Shown here: positions 54,554 to 63,900 of the stretch, in pieces
Layout: every line of letters starts with the position of its first letter
Position numbering within the stretch: position 1 is the first letter of the stretch
Source: Psychrobacter cibarius
Lineage (GTDB): Bacteria > Pseudomonadota > Gammaproteobacteria > Pseudomonadales > Moraxellaceae
Reading direction: 5' to 3'
DNA: 64,000 nt
Assembly: GCF_016107535.1 (NCBI RefSeq)
Contig: NZ_JABASQ010000014.1
Coordinates: forward strand, 1 to 64,000
Notes under the pieces: generated by a model
Database searches by the model: none
What the model was told of the DNA's origin: nothing
What the model saw: the letters and a program-made list of their open reading frames with translations, nothing else
Position numbers and translations under genes: made by a program

Positions 54554-55558
54554 ATGTCTACTCTTTCTCATAATCCGCTACCAACGACCCAACATGCCGT
54601 ACTCATACGTGAGTTTGGCGAACCTGAAGTGATGAGCTATCAAGAGGATGTGGCCATTCCTGTGTTGACAGACAATCAGGTATTGGTCAAAGTTGCTTAT
54701 GCGGGTATCAATCCTGTCGATTACAAAACGCGTCAAGGCAAAGGCTGGGGCGCTGATGCCATTCAAAAAGACAAGTTTGATAAAAATGAGCCTGCAATTT
54801 TGGGGTTTGATATGTCAGGCACTGTGGTCGATAGTCGTAGTGAGCAATTTACTATCGGTACACAGGTCGCTGCCCTGACTTTTCATGGTGGCTGTTATGC
54901 AGAGTATGTAGCAGTCGATGCTGACATGCTGGCAAAAGTATCGGATTCTGTCACATTAGAGCAAGCAGGTGCGCTGCCTTGTATTGGACAGACGGCGATA
55001 CAGTTTGTAGAGTTTGCAGATATTCAAGATGGTGAGCATGTGGTGATAAACGCGCCAGCGGGCGGCGTGGGTCACTTGTTGATTCAGCTGCTCATGGATA
55101 AAGTGGCTAAAAACAATATCAAGGTGACTGTTATTTGCTCACCAGAAAAATATGCCAAGCTTGATGAAATAATAGATACCAATCAGCTTACAGGTTGGAT
55201 TGATTATACCAAAGACGATGAATTCCCTGAGTTACAGGCAGATGTGCTACTGGATTTGGTTGGTAATGAAGCAGGCGTGCGAGCGCTTAGCGTGCTCAAA
55301 TCTGGTGGTCGCGTCAATGTGTTACCAACGATTTGGGTGGATAAACTCAAAGAAGCGGGTAGCCAGAAACAGCTAAAGGTAGCGGGTTATAAGGCGCAGC
55401 GTAGTGGTGAAGATATGGCGCGAGTTTTACAGCTCGTTGCTGATGGCAAGCTAACGCTACGTATTCAGCAAACCTATCCATTGTCTGAAGTGGTCGCGGC
55501 TCATCATGAGCTGCAAAAAGGTGCTGCTTTTGGCAAGATCGTTTTGGAAGTGAGCTAG
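54554..55558 (+). CDS. Zinc-independent MDR oxidoreductase (quinone oxidoreductase-like)
   Basis: The 334-residue protein is a medium-chain dehydrogenase/reductase: an N-terminal GroES-like domain with AGINPVDYKTRQG, and a C-terminal Rossmann domain with the nucleotide motif APAGGVGHLLIQLL (about 175-188). It lacks the zinc-ligand cysteines of alcohol dehydrogenases, so it groups with NADPH:quinone reductase-like proteins. The physiological substrate is unknown. AAGGA precedes the ATG. Its stop codon TAG is part of the CTAG that begins MITE-like copy 2, so the element lies directly at the gene's end. Confidence 0.85.
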   Translation: MSTLSHNPLPTTQHAVLIREFGEPEVMSYQEDVAIPVLTDNQVLVKVAYAGINPVDYKTRQGKGWGADAIQKDKFDKNEPAILGFDMSGTVVDSRSEQFTIGTQVAALTFHGGCYAEYVAVDADMLAKVSDSVTLEQAGALPCIGQTAIQFVEFADIQDGEHVVINAPAGGVGHLLIQLLMDKVAKNNIKVTVICSPEKYAKLDEIIDTNQLTGWIDYTKDDEFPELQADVLLDLVGNEAGVRALSVLKSGGRVNVLPTIWVDKLKEAGSQKQLKVAGYKAQRSGEDMARVLQLVADGKLTLRIQQTYPLSEVVAAHHELQKGAAFGKIVLEVS

Positions 55559-55728
55559 GGCATGTCTTCAATATGAAGGCATGCGACTAAATGGGCTGAA
55601 AATGGTTAAATCTTTCTAGACTGCATCAAATAGCTGGTTAATCTTCCGATATTAATCAGCTATTTTCCTTGTTTGGCTACCGTTTATCTCATTTTTATCA
55701 CCATTTTCAAAACGAGGACGCGCTCTAG
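55555..55728. mobile_element. MITE-like element, copy 2
   Basis: This 174-bp stretch has ends related to those of copy 1 at 33144-33309: CTAGGGCATGTCTTC at the left and GAGGACGCGCTCTAG at the right, imperfect inverted repeats. Internal blocks shared with copy 1 include GCTGAAAATGG, TTTTCCTTGTTTG and TTTATCTCATTTTTATCA. The left CTAG overlaps the stop codon of the MDR gene. It has no coding capacity. It lies between that gene and the convergent alkB-like gene. Confidence 0.72.
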
Positions 55729-55749
55729 CTTATATTAAGTTGCATTAAT

Positions 55750-56385
55750 TTAATGCGATAGCACTTTTCGAAACGTGAGGCTAATGCGACCTGATGTGAC
55801 AGTTTTAGTTTTTGTAATGGTATGCATCCAAAAATCCTGCGTATCGCCATGCATAACGATAAGCTGACCGGACTCAAGATATAGCTCAACTTTGACGGGC
55901 TTGTTCTTTTGTCTAATAGTTTTATGCTTAAAAACAAATTTTCGCCTAGCACCGAGCGATAAAGAAGCAATAATCGGCTGCGCGCCCAGCTCTTTTTCAT
56001 CGTCGGCATGATAGCCCATACCATCCTCACCAGAGGGATAGTAATTAAGCAAGCAAGAATTAAAATCAACGTTGATTCCACTGCTTGATAACTGCTGCTC
56101 AATATGTCGTTTTACGTGCAACATCTGCTTTGACCATGGAATGGCTCGACGCGTCTGTCCAGAGTAATAATAACTGACATCGTGGTCACCCATCCAGACG
56201 ATTTGGCGAGTGGTAACATGTGTTTTACCAAACAACGTCACGATGTCAGACTGCCAAGGTAGCTCATTTAGTAAATTCTCATACAGAGCGTTAGCCTCAT
56301 TGATAACTACCCCTAAGTCATTGACCTGACCATCGTAAGGCAATAGGTTATCAGTCGGTTTAGGGGCAAAGAGGTCAGTCATCAC
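55750..56385 (-). CDS. AlkB-like 2-oxoglutarate/Fe(II) dioxygenase
   Basis: The 211-residue protein belongs to the AlkB family, which oxidatively removes alkyl groups from DNA or RNA bases. The iron ligands are visible: His126 and Asp128 in GYHADDE, and His188 in FWMHTI. The 2-oxoglutarate-binding arginines are at 200 (SGRISLTFR) and 206. NYYPSGEDGMGYHADDE matches the ALKBH2/3-like bacterial subgroup rather than E. coli AlkB. It follows an alpha/beta hydrolase gene by 14 bp, so they are likely cotranscribed. Confidence 0.88.
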   Translation of the reverse strand: MMTDLFAPKPTDNLLPYDGQVNDLGVVINEANALYENLLNELPWQSDIVTLFGKTHVTTRQIVWMGDHDVSYYYSGQTRRAIPWSKQMLHVKRHIEQQLSSSGINVDFNSCLLNYYPSGEDGMGYHADDEKELGAQPIIASLSLGARRKFVFKHKTIRQKNKPVKVELYLESGQLIVMHGDTQDFWMHTITKTKTVTSGRISLTFRKVLSH

Positions 56386-56399
56386 TTAGACAGCTCAGC

Positions 56400-57290
56400 T
56401 TATTTATAACTATGATAATGCTCATTGATAACTTGAGCACATAATTCAGGTGCTTCCATCGGCAGTAGATGACCGTAATCTAACAAAGATATGATGCTGT
56501 CATCAGGGACGAATTTTTGCCATTGTTGTCGCACTTTATGGTTAATAAACAACGTCGGCTTGCCAGTGATAAGCGTATAAGGACAGCTTAATTGCTTGAG
56601 GGCGGTATCGATATGCGGCGCGCCAAAATAGTTGGCGAGCTCTTGTTCAGGCGCAAATATCAGCGTGTAACAGCCATTGGTATCTTTGGATAAACTTTGC
56701 TCTGCAAATACCCGCAAATGCGCATCACTCATGCGCCTATAAGCACGTTGAGCGCGTAAGTTCTCATAATAATCATCGATGCTTGCCCAAGTAGATTGTT
56801 TGGTGAGGGTGCTTTTAAACGGTTCGCGACTAAGCAGAAGCTTACGCGGCAATAGATTATAGAGTCGGGCTTGTGGTTTGGTAAACGTCACAGGCTCTAT
56901 TAAATATAGCTGTGAAAACAGATCTGGGCGCTGGGCTGCAGCGATGGCAGTAGCAGTGGCTCCTTGCGAATGACCAATACCAACGATGGGTTTGTCTTGC
57001 GTTTTTTCTAAAAATTCAATAAGTATCTCAGCATCCTGCTCGCGCGTAAGACGACGGCGCTGCGGCTTGTCATACCAATAGCCACGAAGCGCAAGCGAGC
57101 TGATTTTGAAGTCAGTTGCCAGCGCATTTAATAAGGGACTATAAGTACCAACGGTAAAACTATTGCCACCATAAAAGTGTGCTGGTACGCGAGAGGCAGT
57201 ACTTGACTGTATCGATGGCGTAAGCTGGCTAAGGTTATAGTAGCGCGCTTGTTTTCCACTAATATTAATATTTTTTGCAAATGCTTTCAT
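56400..57290 (-). CDS. Alpha/beta hydrolase
   Basis: The protein has an alpha/beta hydrolase fold with the nucleophile elbow GHSQG (Ser108), an oxyanion region near FYGGNSF (about 39-45), and a candidate late catalytic His in LDYGHLLPMEAP. The start is ATG 57290 (296 residues), 10 bases after a strong AGGAGG; the upstream GTG is too close to it. The substrate is unknown. Its gene precedes the AlkB-like gene by 14 bp. Confidence 0.83.
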   Translation of the reverse strand: MKAFAKNINISGKQARYYNLSQLTPSIQSSTASRVPAHFYGGNSFTVGTYSPLLNALATDFKISSLALRGYWYDKPQRRRLTREQDAEILIEFLEKTQDKPIVGIGHSQGATATAIAAAQRPDLFSQLYLIEPVTFTKPQARLYNLLPRKLLLSREPFKSTLTKQSTWASIDDYYENLRAQRAYRRMSDAHLRVFAEQSLSKDTNGCYTLIFAPEQELANYFGAPHIDTALKQLSCPYTLITGKPTLFINHKVRQQWQKFVPDDSIISLLDYGHLLPMEAPELCAQVINEHYHSYK

Positions 57291-57341
57291 AATGTACACA
57301 CCTCCTTGTGTCTGATTTTCAATGAAAATTAATGATTGTAC

Positions 57342-59249
57342 TTAGCTGTCTTCGCCTAAGAATCCGCCACTTTGACGGTGCCACAAGCGAGCATAAACAC
57401 CGTGTAGATTTAATAATTCATCATGGCTGCCTTGTTCGATAATTTTACCTTTATCCATGACCACCAATCGATCAAGTGCGGCAATGGTGGAGAGACGATG
57501 GGCAATCGCAATGACCGTTTTACCTGTCATGATGTCATTCAGGCTTTCGGTAATGGCAAATTCAATCTCAGAGTCAAGGGCGCTGGTCGCTTCGTCCAGT
57601 AGTAAGATGGGCGCATTTTTTAGCATAACACGTGAGATGGCGATACGCTGACGTTGACCACCAGAGAGTTTGACGCCGCGCTCACCGACTTGTGTATCAA
57701 GTCCTGTATTGCCTTTATCATCATATAAGTCTTTGATAAAGTCCCATGCTTGCGCTTGTTTGGCAGCCGTAATAATTTCTTCATCGGTTGCATCAGGACG
57801 ACCGTAAGCGATATTTTCACGTACTGTCCGATGTAGCAAAGACGTATCTTGCGTCACCATACCTATCTGTTGGCGCAAAGACTCTTGGGTGACTTCATCA
57901 ATTGCTTGTCCATCGATAAGGATTTTACCGCTATCAACATCAAAGAAGCGTAACAATAAATTAACTAAGGTGGATTTACCGGCACCTGAGCGCCCAACCA
58001 AGCCTATCTTTTCGCCAGATTTAATGTCCAAATAAAAGTTATCGAGCAGTTTAGTCTTCGTAGTAGGCGTTGCTGATGTTTTCACTGTATCTAAGCTATC
58101 GCCTTCAACAGCGTCGCTATCATTCTCATAACTGAAATCAACATGATCAAAAACGATACGACCTTCGGTGACTTTCAAAGCGGGTGCATTGGGCTTATCA
58201 ATGATTTTTTGCGGCGCTGATAAGGTACGCATGCCATCTTGTACGGTTCCGATACTTTCAAATAGACTGGCAGTTTGCCACATGATCCAACGAGTCAAAC
58301 CGTTCAAACGTAGTGCCATGGCTGTCGCGGCAGCAATCGCACCGACACCGACCGCGCCTTGTTGCCATAAATATAAGCCAATAGCCGCAGTGCCACTAAC
58401 CAAAATCACACTGATTAGATGGGTTGATACTTCTAAATAACTGACCCAGCGCATCTGTGCATGGACGGTACCTAAAAATTGCCCCATGGCATTTTTGGCA
58501 TAACTCAGCTCACGGCGTGAATGGCTAAACAGCTTGACGGTCATGATATTGGCATAAGCATCGGTAATGCGGCCAGTCATTAAAGCACGGGCATCTGCTT
58601 GCACAATGGCAGTTTGTTTGAGCTTAGGGATAAAGTACCAAATAGTCAGCGCAACCAAGACTAGCCAAACGATAAACGGGATTAATAATAGGCTGTCCAG
58701 ATTAAATAAAATGACACCTGACGTAATAAAATAAACGGTGACATACATAAACATATCGGTGACGGTCATAACTGTATCGCGTACGGCCAGTGCGGTTTGC
58801 ATTACTTTGGCTGAGACACGTCCAGAAAATTCATCTTGATAAAACTGCATCGATTGCCCAAGCATTCGCTGGTGAAAGCGCCAGCGCATTTGCATGGGAA
58901 AGACGCCTTGCAAGGTCTGAAAATGGATGAATGATGACAATGCAATCCATAGCGGACTCATGATCATGACGGCTAGCATGAGCAGTAGCATATCGCCTTT
59001 TTCTAACCACAGATTCTGCGGTGTATAGACGCCTAGCCAGTCAACGATATTCCCAATCCAAGCAAATAGCATCGCTTCATAGATGCCAATGCCCGCAGAC
59101 AAAATCATAAATATCAATAGCCAGCCACGTAAACCGTTGGTACACGCCCACAAGAACTTTAGCATGCCATCACGGGGTGAAGGTAGCGGCATAGGGGTTT
59201 CAGGAAAGGCAGGGAGGCGAGTTTCAAAAAATCGAAATAGAGCATTCAT
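57342..59249 (-). CDS. ABC exporter half-transporter (membrane domain fused to ATPase)
   Basis: The 635-residue protein has six membrane segments (about 40-330) followed by an ATPase domain. The Walker A GRSGAGKST (about 416-424), signature LSGGQRQRIAI (about 530) and Walker B LLLDEATSALD are intact, as is the switch His in IAHRLSTI. It is of the MsbA/multidrug type and likely works as a homodimer. An unusual acidic/Thr-rich insert (about 375-395) lies between the two domains. No Shine-Dalgarno is obvious. The substrate cannot be told. Confidence 0.88.
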   Translation of the reverse strand: MNALFRFFETRLPAFPETPMPLPSPRDGMLKFLWACTNGLRGWLLIFMILSAGIGIYEAMLFAWIGNIVDWLGVYTPQNLWLEKGDMLLLMLAVMIMSPLWIALSSFIHFQTLQGVFPMQMRWRFHQRMLGQSMQFYQDEFSGRVSAKVMQTALAVRDTVMTVTDMFMYVTVYFITSGVILFNLDSLLLIPFIVWLVLVALTIWYFIPKLKQTAIVQADARALMTGRITDAYANIMTVKLFSHSRRELSYAKNAMGQFLGTVHAQMRWVSYLEVSTHLISVILVSGTAAIGLYLWQQGAVGVGAIAAATAMALRLNGLTRWIMWQTASLFESIGTVQDGMRTLSAPQKIIDKPNAPALKVTEGRIVFDHVDFSYENDSDAVEGDSLDTVKTSATPTTKTKLLDNFYLDIKSGEKIGLVGRSGAGKSTLVNLLLRFFDVDSGKILIDGQAIDEVTQESLRQQIGMVTQDTSLLHRTVRENIAYGRPDATDEEIITAAKQAQAWDFIKDLYDDKGNTGLDTQVGERGVKLSGGQRQRIAISRVMLKNAPILLLDEATSALDSEIEFAITESLNDIMTGKTVIAIAHRLSTIAALDRLVVMDKGKIIEQGSHDELLNLHGVYARLWHRQSGGFLGEDS

Positions 59250-59567
59250 AGGCAGTCATAAAACATCAATAGCAGTACGCCAAAATCAACGACATTACTC
59301 GTTATTTTGAATCTTTACTTTTGTTATTAGGATTGAGTACTATTTTAGCAAACTTCCCAATCAGACCTGCATGCTAATTGTAAATTGAACGGTAAAGAGC
59401 CACTTGTCAGCAGTCGAATAAAAGCCAATAAATAGATTGCTGTGTAAGAAATACTTTGTTACATTCTATGGCTTTATCCTCATTGGCAGTTCGCGCTTTG
59501 TCTTCAGTATATGAATGATGAGCGAATAATACCCCCGTAAAGTGGCAGTTTAACAAGGTAAGAGCTC
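59250..59567. other. Divergent intergenic region ABC exporter-DMT permease
   Basis: This 318-bp AT-rich gap lies between divergent genes. I see no gene, repeat or clear promoter box. Confidence 0.4.
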
Positions 59568-60416
59568 ATGATATATTTGACGATAGCGGTGCTTTGTAGT
59601 GTCGCCGTTTCAGTATTGCTAAAAGTGTTACGACAGAAAAATATAGACATACGCCAGACCATCGTCGCAGGCTATCCGGTGGCTTTTCTGCTGACGTGGT
59701 TTTTATTGAAGCCAGACGTCAGTGGCATGAATGCGCTTGGCGGTGCTTGGGCGATTATTATTGCGCTTGGCATATTGCTACCTGCGGTATTTATTATCCT
59801 TGGAAGGGCGATTGAATCTGTGGGAATGGTAGCAACTGATGCGGCTCAGCGGCTATCGTTGATTATTCCTATCGTCGCGGCTTTTTTATTGTTTGGTGAA
59901 ATACTGACCGGCACACGAATATTTGGACTGGCGTTAGGATTTTTGGCACTTGGTGCACTGATTTATCGTCCACAGCAGGGTAAGATTAGCAGACAAGCGA
60001 AGCATACACCGCTTTGGCTATTTGGCGTCTGGGCAGGCTATGGCATTATTGATATCTTGTTCAAGCAAGTTGCCAAGCAGGGCACTGCTTTTCCTCTTAC
60101 GTTATTTGTCAGTTTTGGTTTAGCAGGATTATTGCTGTTTATTTATTTGCTGATTACGCGGGTGCGCTGGCAGGGGAATGCGCTCGCAGCAGGATTGTTA
60201 TTAGGTGCGCTCAATATGGGCAATATCTATGCTTATGTACGTGCGCATCAATTATTGTCCGAGTCGCCTAGCATCGTCTTTACCGGTATGAATGTCGGTG
60301 TCATTGCAGTGGCAACCTTGATAGGGGTTGGTGTGTTTAAGGAGTCGCTTAACCGTATTAATGTATTGGGTTTATTATTAGCCATTTTCTGTGTGGCAGT
60401 GCTATTTTTGGCATAG
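59568..60416 (+). CDS. EamA/DMT-superfamily permease
   Basis: The 282-residue protein is nearly all hydrophobic, with about ten membrane segments in two halves of five, the plan of EamA-type drug/metabolite transporters. The repeat signature is seen at the end of each half (FLLFGEILTGTRIFGLALGFLALGALI, and IGVGVFKESLNRINVLGLLLAIFCVAVLFLA). AAGG precedes the ATG. The direction and substrate are unknown. It is 181 bp upstream of the aldolase gene on the same strand. Confidence 0.86.
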   Translation: MIYLTIAVLCSVAVSVLLKVLRQKNIDIRQTIVAGYPVAFLLTWFLLKPDVSGMNALGGAWAIIIALGILLPAVFIILGRAIESVGMVATDAAQRLSLIIPIVAAFLLFGEILTGTRIFGLALGFLALGALIYRPQQGKISRQAKHTPLWLFGVWAGYGIIDILFKQVAKQGTAFPLTLFVSFGLAGLLLFIYLLITRVRWQGNALAAGLLLGALNMGNIYAYVRAHQLLSESPSIVFTGMNVGVIAVATLIGVGVFKESLNRINVLGLLLAIFCVAVLFLA

Positions 60417-60597
60417 GATTTCGTCTGCATTTATGACTATATTTATTATTTTATAAAAGCGTTAACTTATCAGATATAGGCACAAAGAGCGTCCTATGAT
60501 AAGGTTGTCTACAAACAGTAAGGCTGATATAAGCCAATAAAAAGCGATTTACTTTGTGACACTTGAACTCAACCAATAACAATAGGACGCACTCTCA

Positions 60598-61500
60598 ATG
60601 GAATATCAAAACCAATATAACAAACAGCTACAACGTATTAAAAATGGTTCGGGATTTATCGCTGCCCTCGACCAGAGTGGCGGCAGCACGCCAAAAGCGT
60701 TAGAGAATTATGGTGTCACAGGCGATGATTATGACAACGATGAAGCCATGTTCGACCAAGTGCATGAGATGCGTGCGCGTATCATGACTTGCGAGGCTTT
60801 TGATAATGAGCGTGTGCTTGGGGCGATTTTGTTCGAAGATACTATGGAACGTGAGGTCAATGGCAAACCGACGGCCAATTATCTATGGGAAGATAAAAAT
60901 ATTGTGCCATTTTTAAAAGTGGATAAGGGTTTGGCTGAGCAAATGAATGGCGTCCAAGTGATGCGTCCGATGCCAAATTTAGATTTGCTACTCGATAAAG
61001 CCAAAAACTATCCAGTATTTGGTACCAAAATGCGCTCAGTAATTTATGAGCCGAATGTCGATGGCATTGAGCTGGTCGTGCAACAGCAATTCGATGTGGC
61101 AAAACAGATACTCTCAAAAGGTCTGATGCCAATCGTAGAGCCTGAAGTCGATATCAACAGTAGGAAAAAGCATGAATGTGAAGTCATACTAAAGACCAGC
61201 ATTTTGCACAACCTAGATCGTTTGACTGATGATCAGCAAGTGATGCTAAAACTGACTCTGCCAGAAGAAGCGGGTTTTTACCAAGAGCTAATCGATCATC
61301 CAAAAGTGCTAAAAGTTGTGGCGTTATCGGGCGGCTATAGCCGTGGCGATGCTTGTGCCAAGCTTAAGCAAAACCCCGGTATGATAGCCAGCTTCTCACG
61401 TGCCTTTACCGAAGGATTGAGCAAACAGCAAAGTGATGATGAGTTTGCTAATACTATCAACACATCTATCGAAGAGATTTATGAGGCGTCGAAAGTTTAA
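60598..61500 (+). CDS. fda: Class I fructose-bisphosphate aldolase
   Basis: The 300-residue protein matches the class I aldolase of the type found in staphylococci (fda): it starts NQYNKQLQRIKNGSGFIAALDQSGGSTPKALENYG, and includes the FEDTMEREVNGK, IVEPEVDINS and LKLTLPEEAG segments. The last contains the probable Schiff-base lysine (Lys218). It cleaves fructose-1,6-bisphosphate to triose phosphates without metal. Many gammaproteobacteria rely on the class II enzyme; whether this strain also has that is not visible here. A terminator follows. Confidence 0.9.
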   Translation: MEYQNQYNKQLQRIKNGSGFIAALDQSGGSTPKALENYGVTGDDYDNDEAMFDQVHEMRARIMTCEAFDNERVLGAILFEDTMEREVNGKPTANYLWEDKNIVPFLKVDKGLAEQMNGVQVMRPMPNLDLLLDKAKNYPVFGTKMRSVIYEPNVDGIELVVQQQFDVAKQILSKGLMPIVEPEVDINSRKKHECEVILKTSILHNLDRLTDDQQVMLKLTLPEEAGFYQELIDHPKVLKVVALSGGYSRGDACAKLKQNPGMIASFSRAFTEGLSKQQSDDEFANTINTSIEEIYEASKV

Positions 61501-61528
61501 AGCCTTAAACCTTTATAATTGATTTTGA

Positions 61529-61563
61529 ATCCCAGCTGACTTTAGGTTTGCTGGGATTTTTTT
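61529..61563 (+). terminator. Terminator of the aldolase gene
   Basis: ATCCCAGC pairs with GCTGGGAT around a 13-base loop and is followed by a T-run. Confidence 0.88.
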
Positions 61564-61625
61564 AATGGCATTCACAGTAGATATTTATTAAACTTGTGTT
61601 TGTTTTTATGGTTTCTGGAGAGGTT

Positions 61626-62693
61626 GTGTTTCGCTTTATTACTTTAGGAGGGTTTTTATTAATTTGGAGTGTTTCTAGTCAATCTATGGAGCCTGTAGGC
61701 TATTCAGGTACTTGGGCAAGCGCTGCTTATTTTAATAATGCCATCGATGTTATATCAGAGACAGTTAATATCGATATTACAGATGATGCTAATAATGCTG
61801 GTTATACAGTGAGCTATAAGCTGTATAACAATCGTGAAGGGCTTCAATTCCCATTGGTTTTTGAAGTATTCGATGAATTTGAACAAAGTGATGAGTTCGA
61901 AATTACTGTCGATGGTCAATCAGTGCCTGTCGTAACGGTTACTGAAGATAATAACGGGCTTGAGACATCTGATTTCTATATGCCAGCCAATACTGGTTTA
62001 GAGCAATTCAGAGCAGATTCAAAGTATATCAACCTGGATTTGTCGTCAGGGTTGCATACTATTACAGCTACTTATGACGTCCAGCCGCATTATTATGGCA
62101 GTGATTGGACTGGGATAAGCACTTACTCTTATTCGTTAGTGCCGATGAAGGAGAGCGTCAGTGATGATAAGCAGTTTAAAGGGTCATTTATTAAGCTAAA
62201 TTTCAATGGTAGTTTAGACTATATCAGTATGGATATCGATGGCACAAAGAATACTTTACCTTCTAATAACCAATGGCATTTCAACGATAATCTTGCGAAA
62301 GAGATTGATTTTATTCTTCAAGCACCTCTGAATCCTGTGGCAAAAGTTTTGACGGCTGTTTCGCCATTCATAACTATAAGTTTCGCGCTATTTGTATTGG
62401 GTGGACTGCATTTACGTATGATGAAACGTAGACAGCAAGCCCAGCCCGAAACCCTTTGGACAGTCATGCTCGTGGGTGGTTTTCTAGTGCCTCTGCTTAG
62501 CCTGATAATTTATTATCTATATCTACTGGTGACAGATATGATCATTGGTCAAGGCGCAACAGGAGAGAGTCGTAATTTGTTCTTTATATGGGTTTTGCCA
62601 TTAGGCTATATAGTAATAACACCTATTTATTTGATAATTAGTTTTGTGGTTTTTATGATGGTTAAACAGACGGTTACTAAAACAGTAAAGTAA
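61626..62693 (+). CDS. Membrane protein of unknown function, first tandem paralogue
   Basis: I do not recognise this protein. From GTG 61626 (GGAG 5 bases upstream) it has 355 residues: a signal-like hydrophobic start (about 2-20), an extracytoplasmic domain of some 220 residues rich in Asp/Asn/Tyr, and three membrane segments at the C-terminus. The domain has strings such as FPLVFEVFDEF, VDGQSVPVV and SDWTGISTYSYSL. The following gene has the same layout and matching strings in the same order, so the two arose by duplication. They are cotranscribed, with only 72 bp between them. An exported domain anchored by three helices suggests an envelope role. Confidence 0.75.
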   Translation: MFRFITLGGFLLIWSVSSQSMEPVGYSGTWASAAYFNNAIDVISETVNIDITDDANNAGYTVSYKLYNNREGLQFPLVFEVFDEFEQSDEFEITVDGQSVPVVTVTEDNNGLETSDFYMPANTGLEQFRADSKYINLDLSSGLHTITATYDVQPHYYGSDWTGISTYSYSLVPMKESVSDDKQFKGSFIKLNFNGSLDYISMDIDGTKNTLPSNNQWHFNDNLAKEIDFILQAPLNPVAKVLTAVSPFITISFALFVLGGLHLRMMKRRQQAQPETLWTVMLVGGFLVPLLSLIIYYLYLLVTDMIIGQGATGESRNLFFIWVLPLGYIVITPIYLIISFVVFMMVKQTVTKTVK

Positions 62694-62765
62694 TTATAGT
62701 TGAAGGCTGTAAATAGCTTTGTGATTCGCGAACAGCTAGCTGACGAGCCATTTGAGAGAATATTA

Positions 62766-63845
62766 ATGCGTAGGACCATTTTAGGATTGCTTTTATTAAG
62801 CCACAGTATGTTTAGCTATGCCAATATGGCGTCTCCCATTATCGACGGTACTAATGCCAGTACGGCATATTCAAGCAAAGATATCGATATATTGTCTGAA
62901 AACATAGATATCGATATTGCTGAAGGTTTTAATCAAGCTGACTATGATGTCACTTATGAAATTTATAGCGCTAAAGAAGGCGATCGAATACCTTTGGTTT
63001 TTGAGGTGTTCGATAACATAGATAATGATGCAGACAAAAGCTTTATAGTCGAAGTCGATGGGCAAGCGGTACCAGTACTTATCAATTATGATTATGAAAG
63101 TCATTCAAAATCATTGCCTGCTTATTATGATCCGGAAACGGATACGGCTGTGCCGTTCAATAATGACGCTAAATACTTTGAGATACACTTAAGCGAAGGC
63201 AATCATGTCATTAATGTTAAATATTCTGCCTATCCTACAATAAACCGTAGTGATTGGACCAATCAATATATCTATAGCTATTCATTAAAACCTGCCAAAA
63301 CTTGGAAAAGCTTTGGTGACTTGACCGTTACTCTAAAGATTGCTGATGAGTCGAAATATTTGAAGACTAATCTTGGCGAACCTTTAAGTGGGATGATAAA
63401 AGCAGATTCTAAGTGGTTTTTTGATCATCTGCCTCAAGATGTTCTTGAGATATCTTATCAACCACAACCAATGCCTCTAGCAAAGTGGTTAATTAACTTA
63501 GACTCATTAATACTTCTGTTGTTTTTAATATGTTTGTTAGGGGGTGCTCACTATGGACTTATGTATTGGAGCCGGAAGAAAAGCCTTAAAAAAGCATGGA
63601 TGGTCACATGGTTAGGGATTCTGATAGTTCCATTTATCGTATTGATGATAGTTTTCTATAAGATTTGTCTTATAGATTGGTTACTGGGCGAGCATGCCAG
63701 CAGGTATCATGGTTATACTATTTTTATTATTATCTTTGGCTATCCACTGACTTTGCTTGTTTATTTAATCATTATGAAGTTATGCGATTCTTATTTGAAA
63801 CGGGTTTTTTTACAACCCTCACAAGTAGGTACAAAAAAAGCTTGA
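62766..63845 (+). CDS. Membrane protein of unknown function, second tandem paralogue
   Basis: This is the paralogue of the preceding gene. From ATG 62766 (GAGAG about 7 bases upstream) it has 359 residues: a signal peptide (about 1-20, ending SYA-N), an extracytoplasmic domain and three C-terminal membrane segments. Shared landmarks are IPLVFEVFDNI, VDGQAVPVL, SDWTNQYIYSYSL and SKWFFDHLP. It diverges more at the termini and in loop lengths. The upstream TTG start would remove the signal peptide from the N-terminus and is unlikely. The stop lies in the terminator stem. Confidence 0.75.
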   Translation: MRRTILGLLLLSHSMFSYANMASPIIDGTNASTAYSSKDIDILSENIDIDIAEGFNQADYDVTYEIYSAKEGDRIPLVFEVFDNIDNDADKSFIVEVDGQAVPVLINYDYESHSKSLPAYYDPETDTAVPFNNDAKYFEIHLSEGNHVINVKYSAYPTINRSDWTNQYIYSYSLKPAKTWKSFGDLTVTLKIADESKYLKTNLGEPLSGMIKADSKWFFDHLPQDVLEISYQPQPMPLAKWLINLDSLILLLFLICLLGGAHYGLMYWSRKKSLKKAWMVTWLGILIVPFIVLMIVFYKICLIDWLLGEHASRYHGYTIFIIIFGYPLTLLVYLIIMKLCDSYLKRVFLQPSQVGTKKA

Positions 63846-63871
63846 ACCCAGTGGATGGATTCAAGCTTTTT
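63833..63871. terminator. Bidirectional terminator at the right end
   Basis: AAAAAGCTTGAA pairs with TTCAAGCTTTTT around a 13-base loop. The stop codon of the second paralogue lies in the left stem arm. On the minus strand it would end the partial gene at 63901. Confidence 0.85.
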
Positions 63872-63900
63872 AAGTTAGCCAGTTTTCAGTAAGTAAAGCA

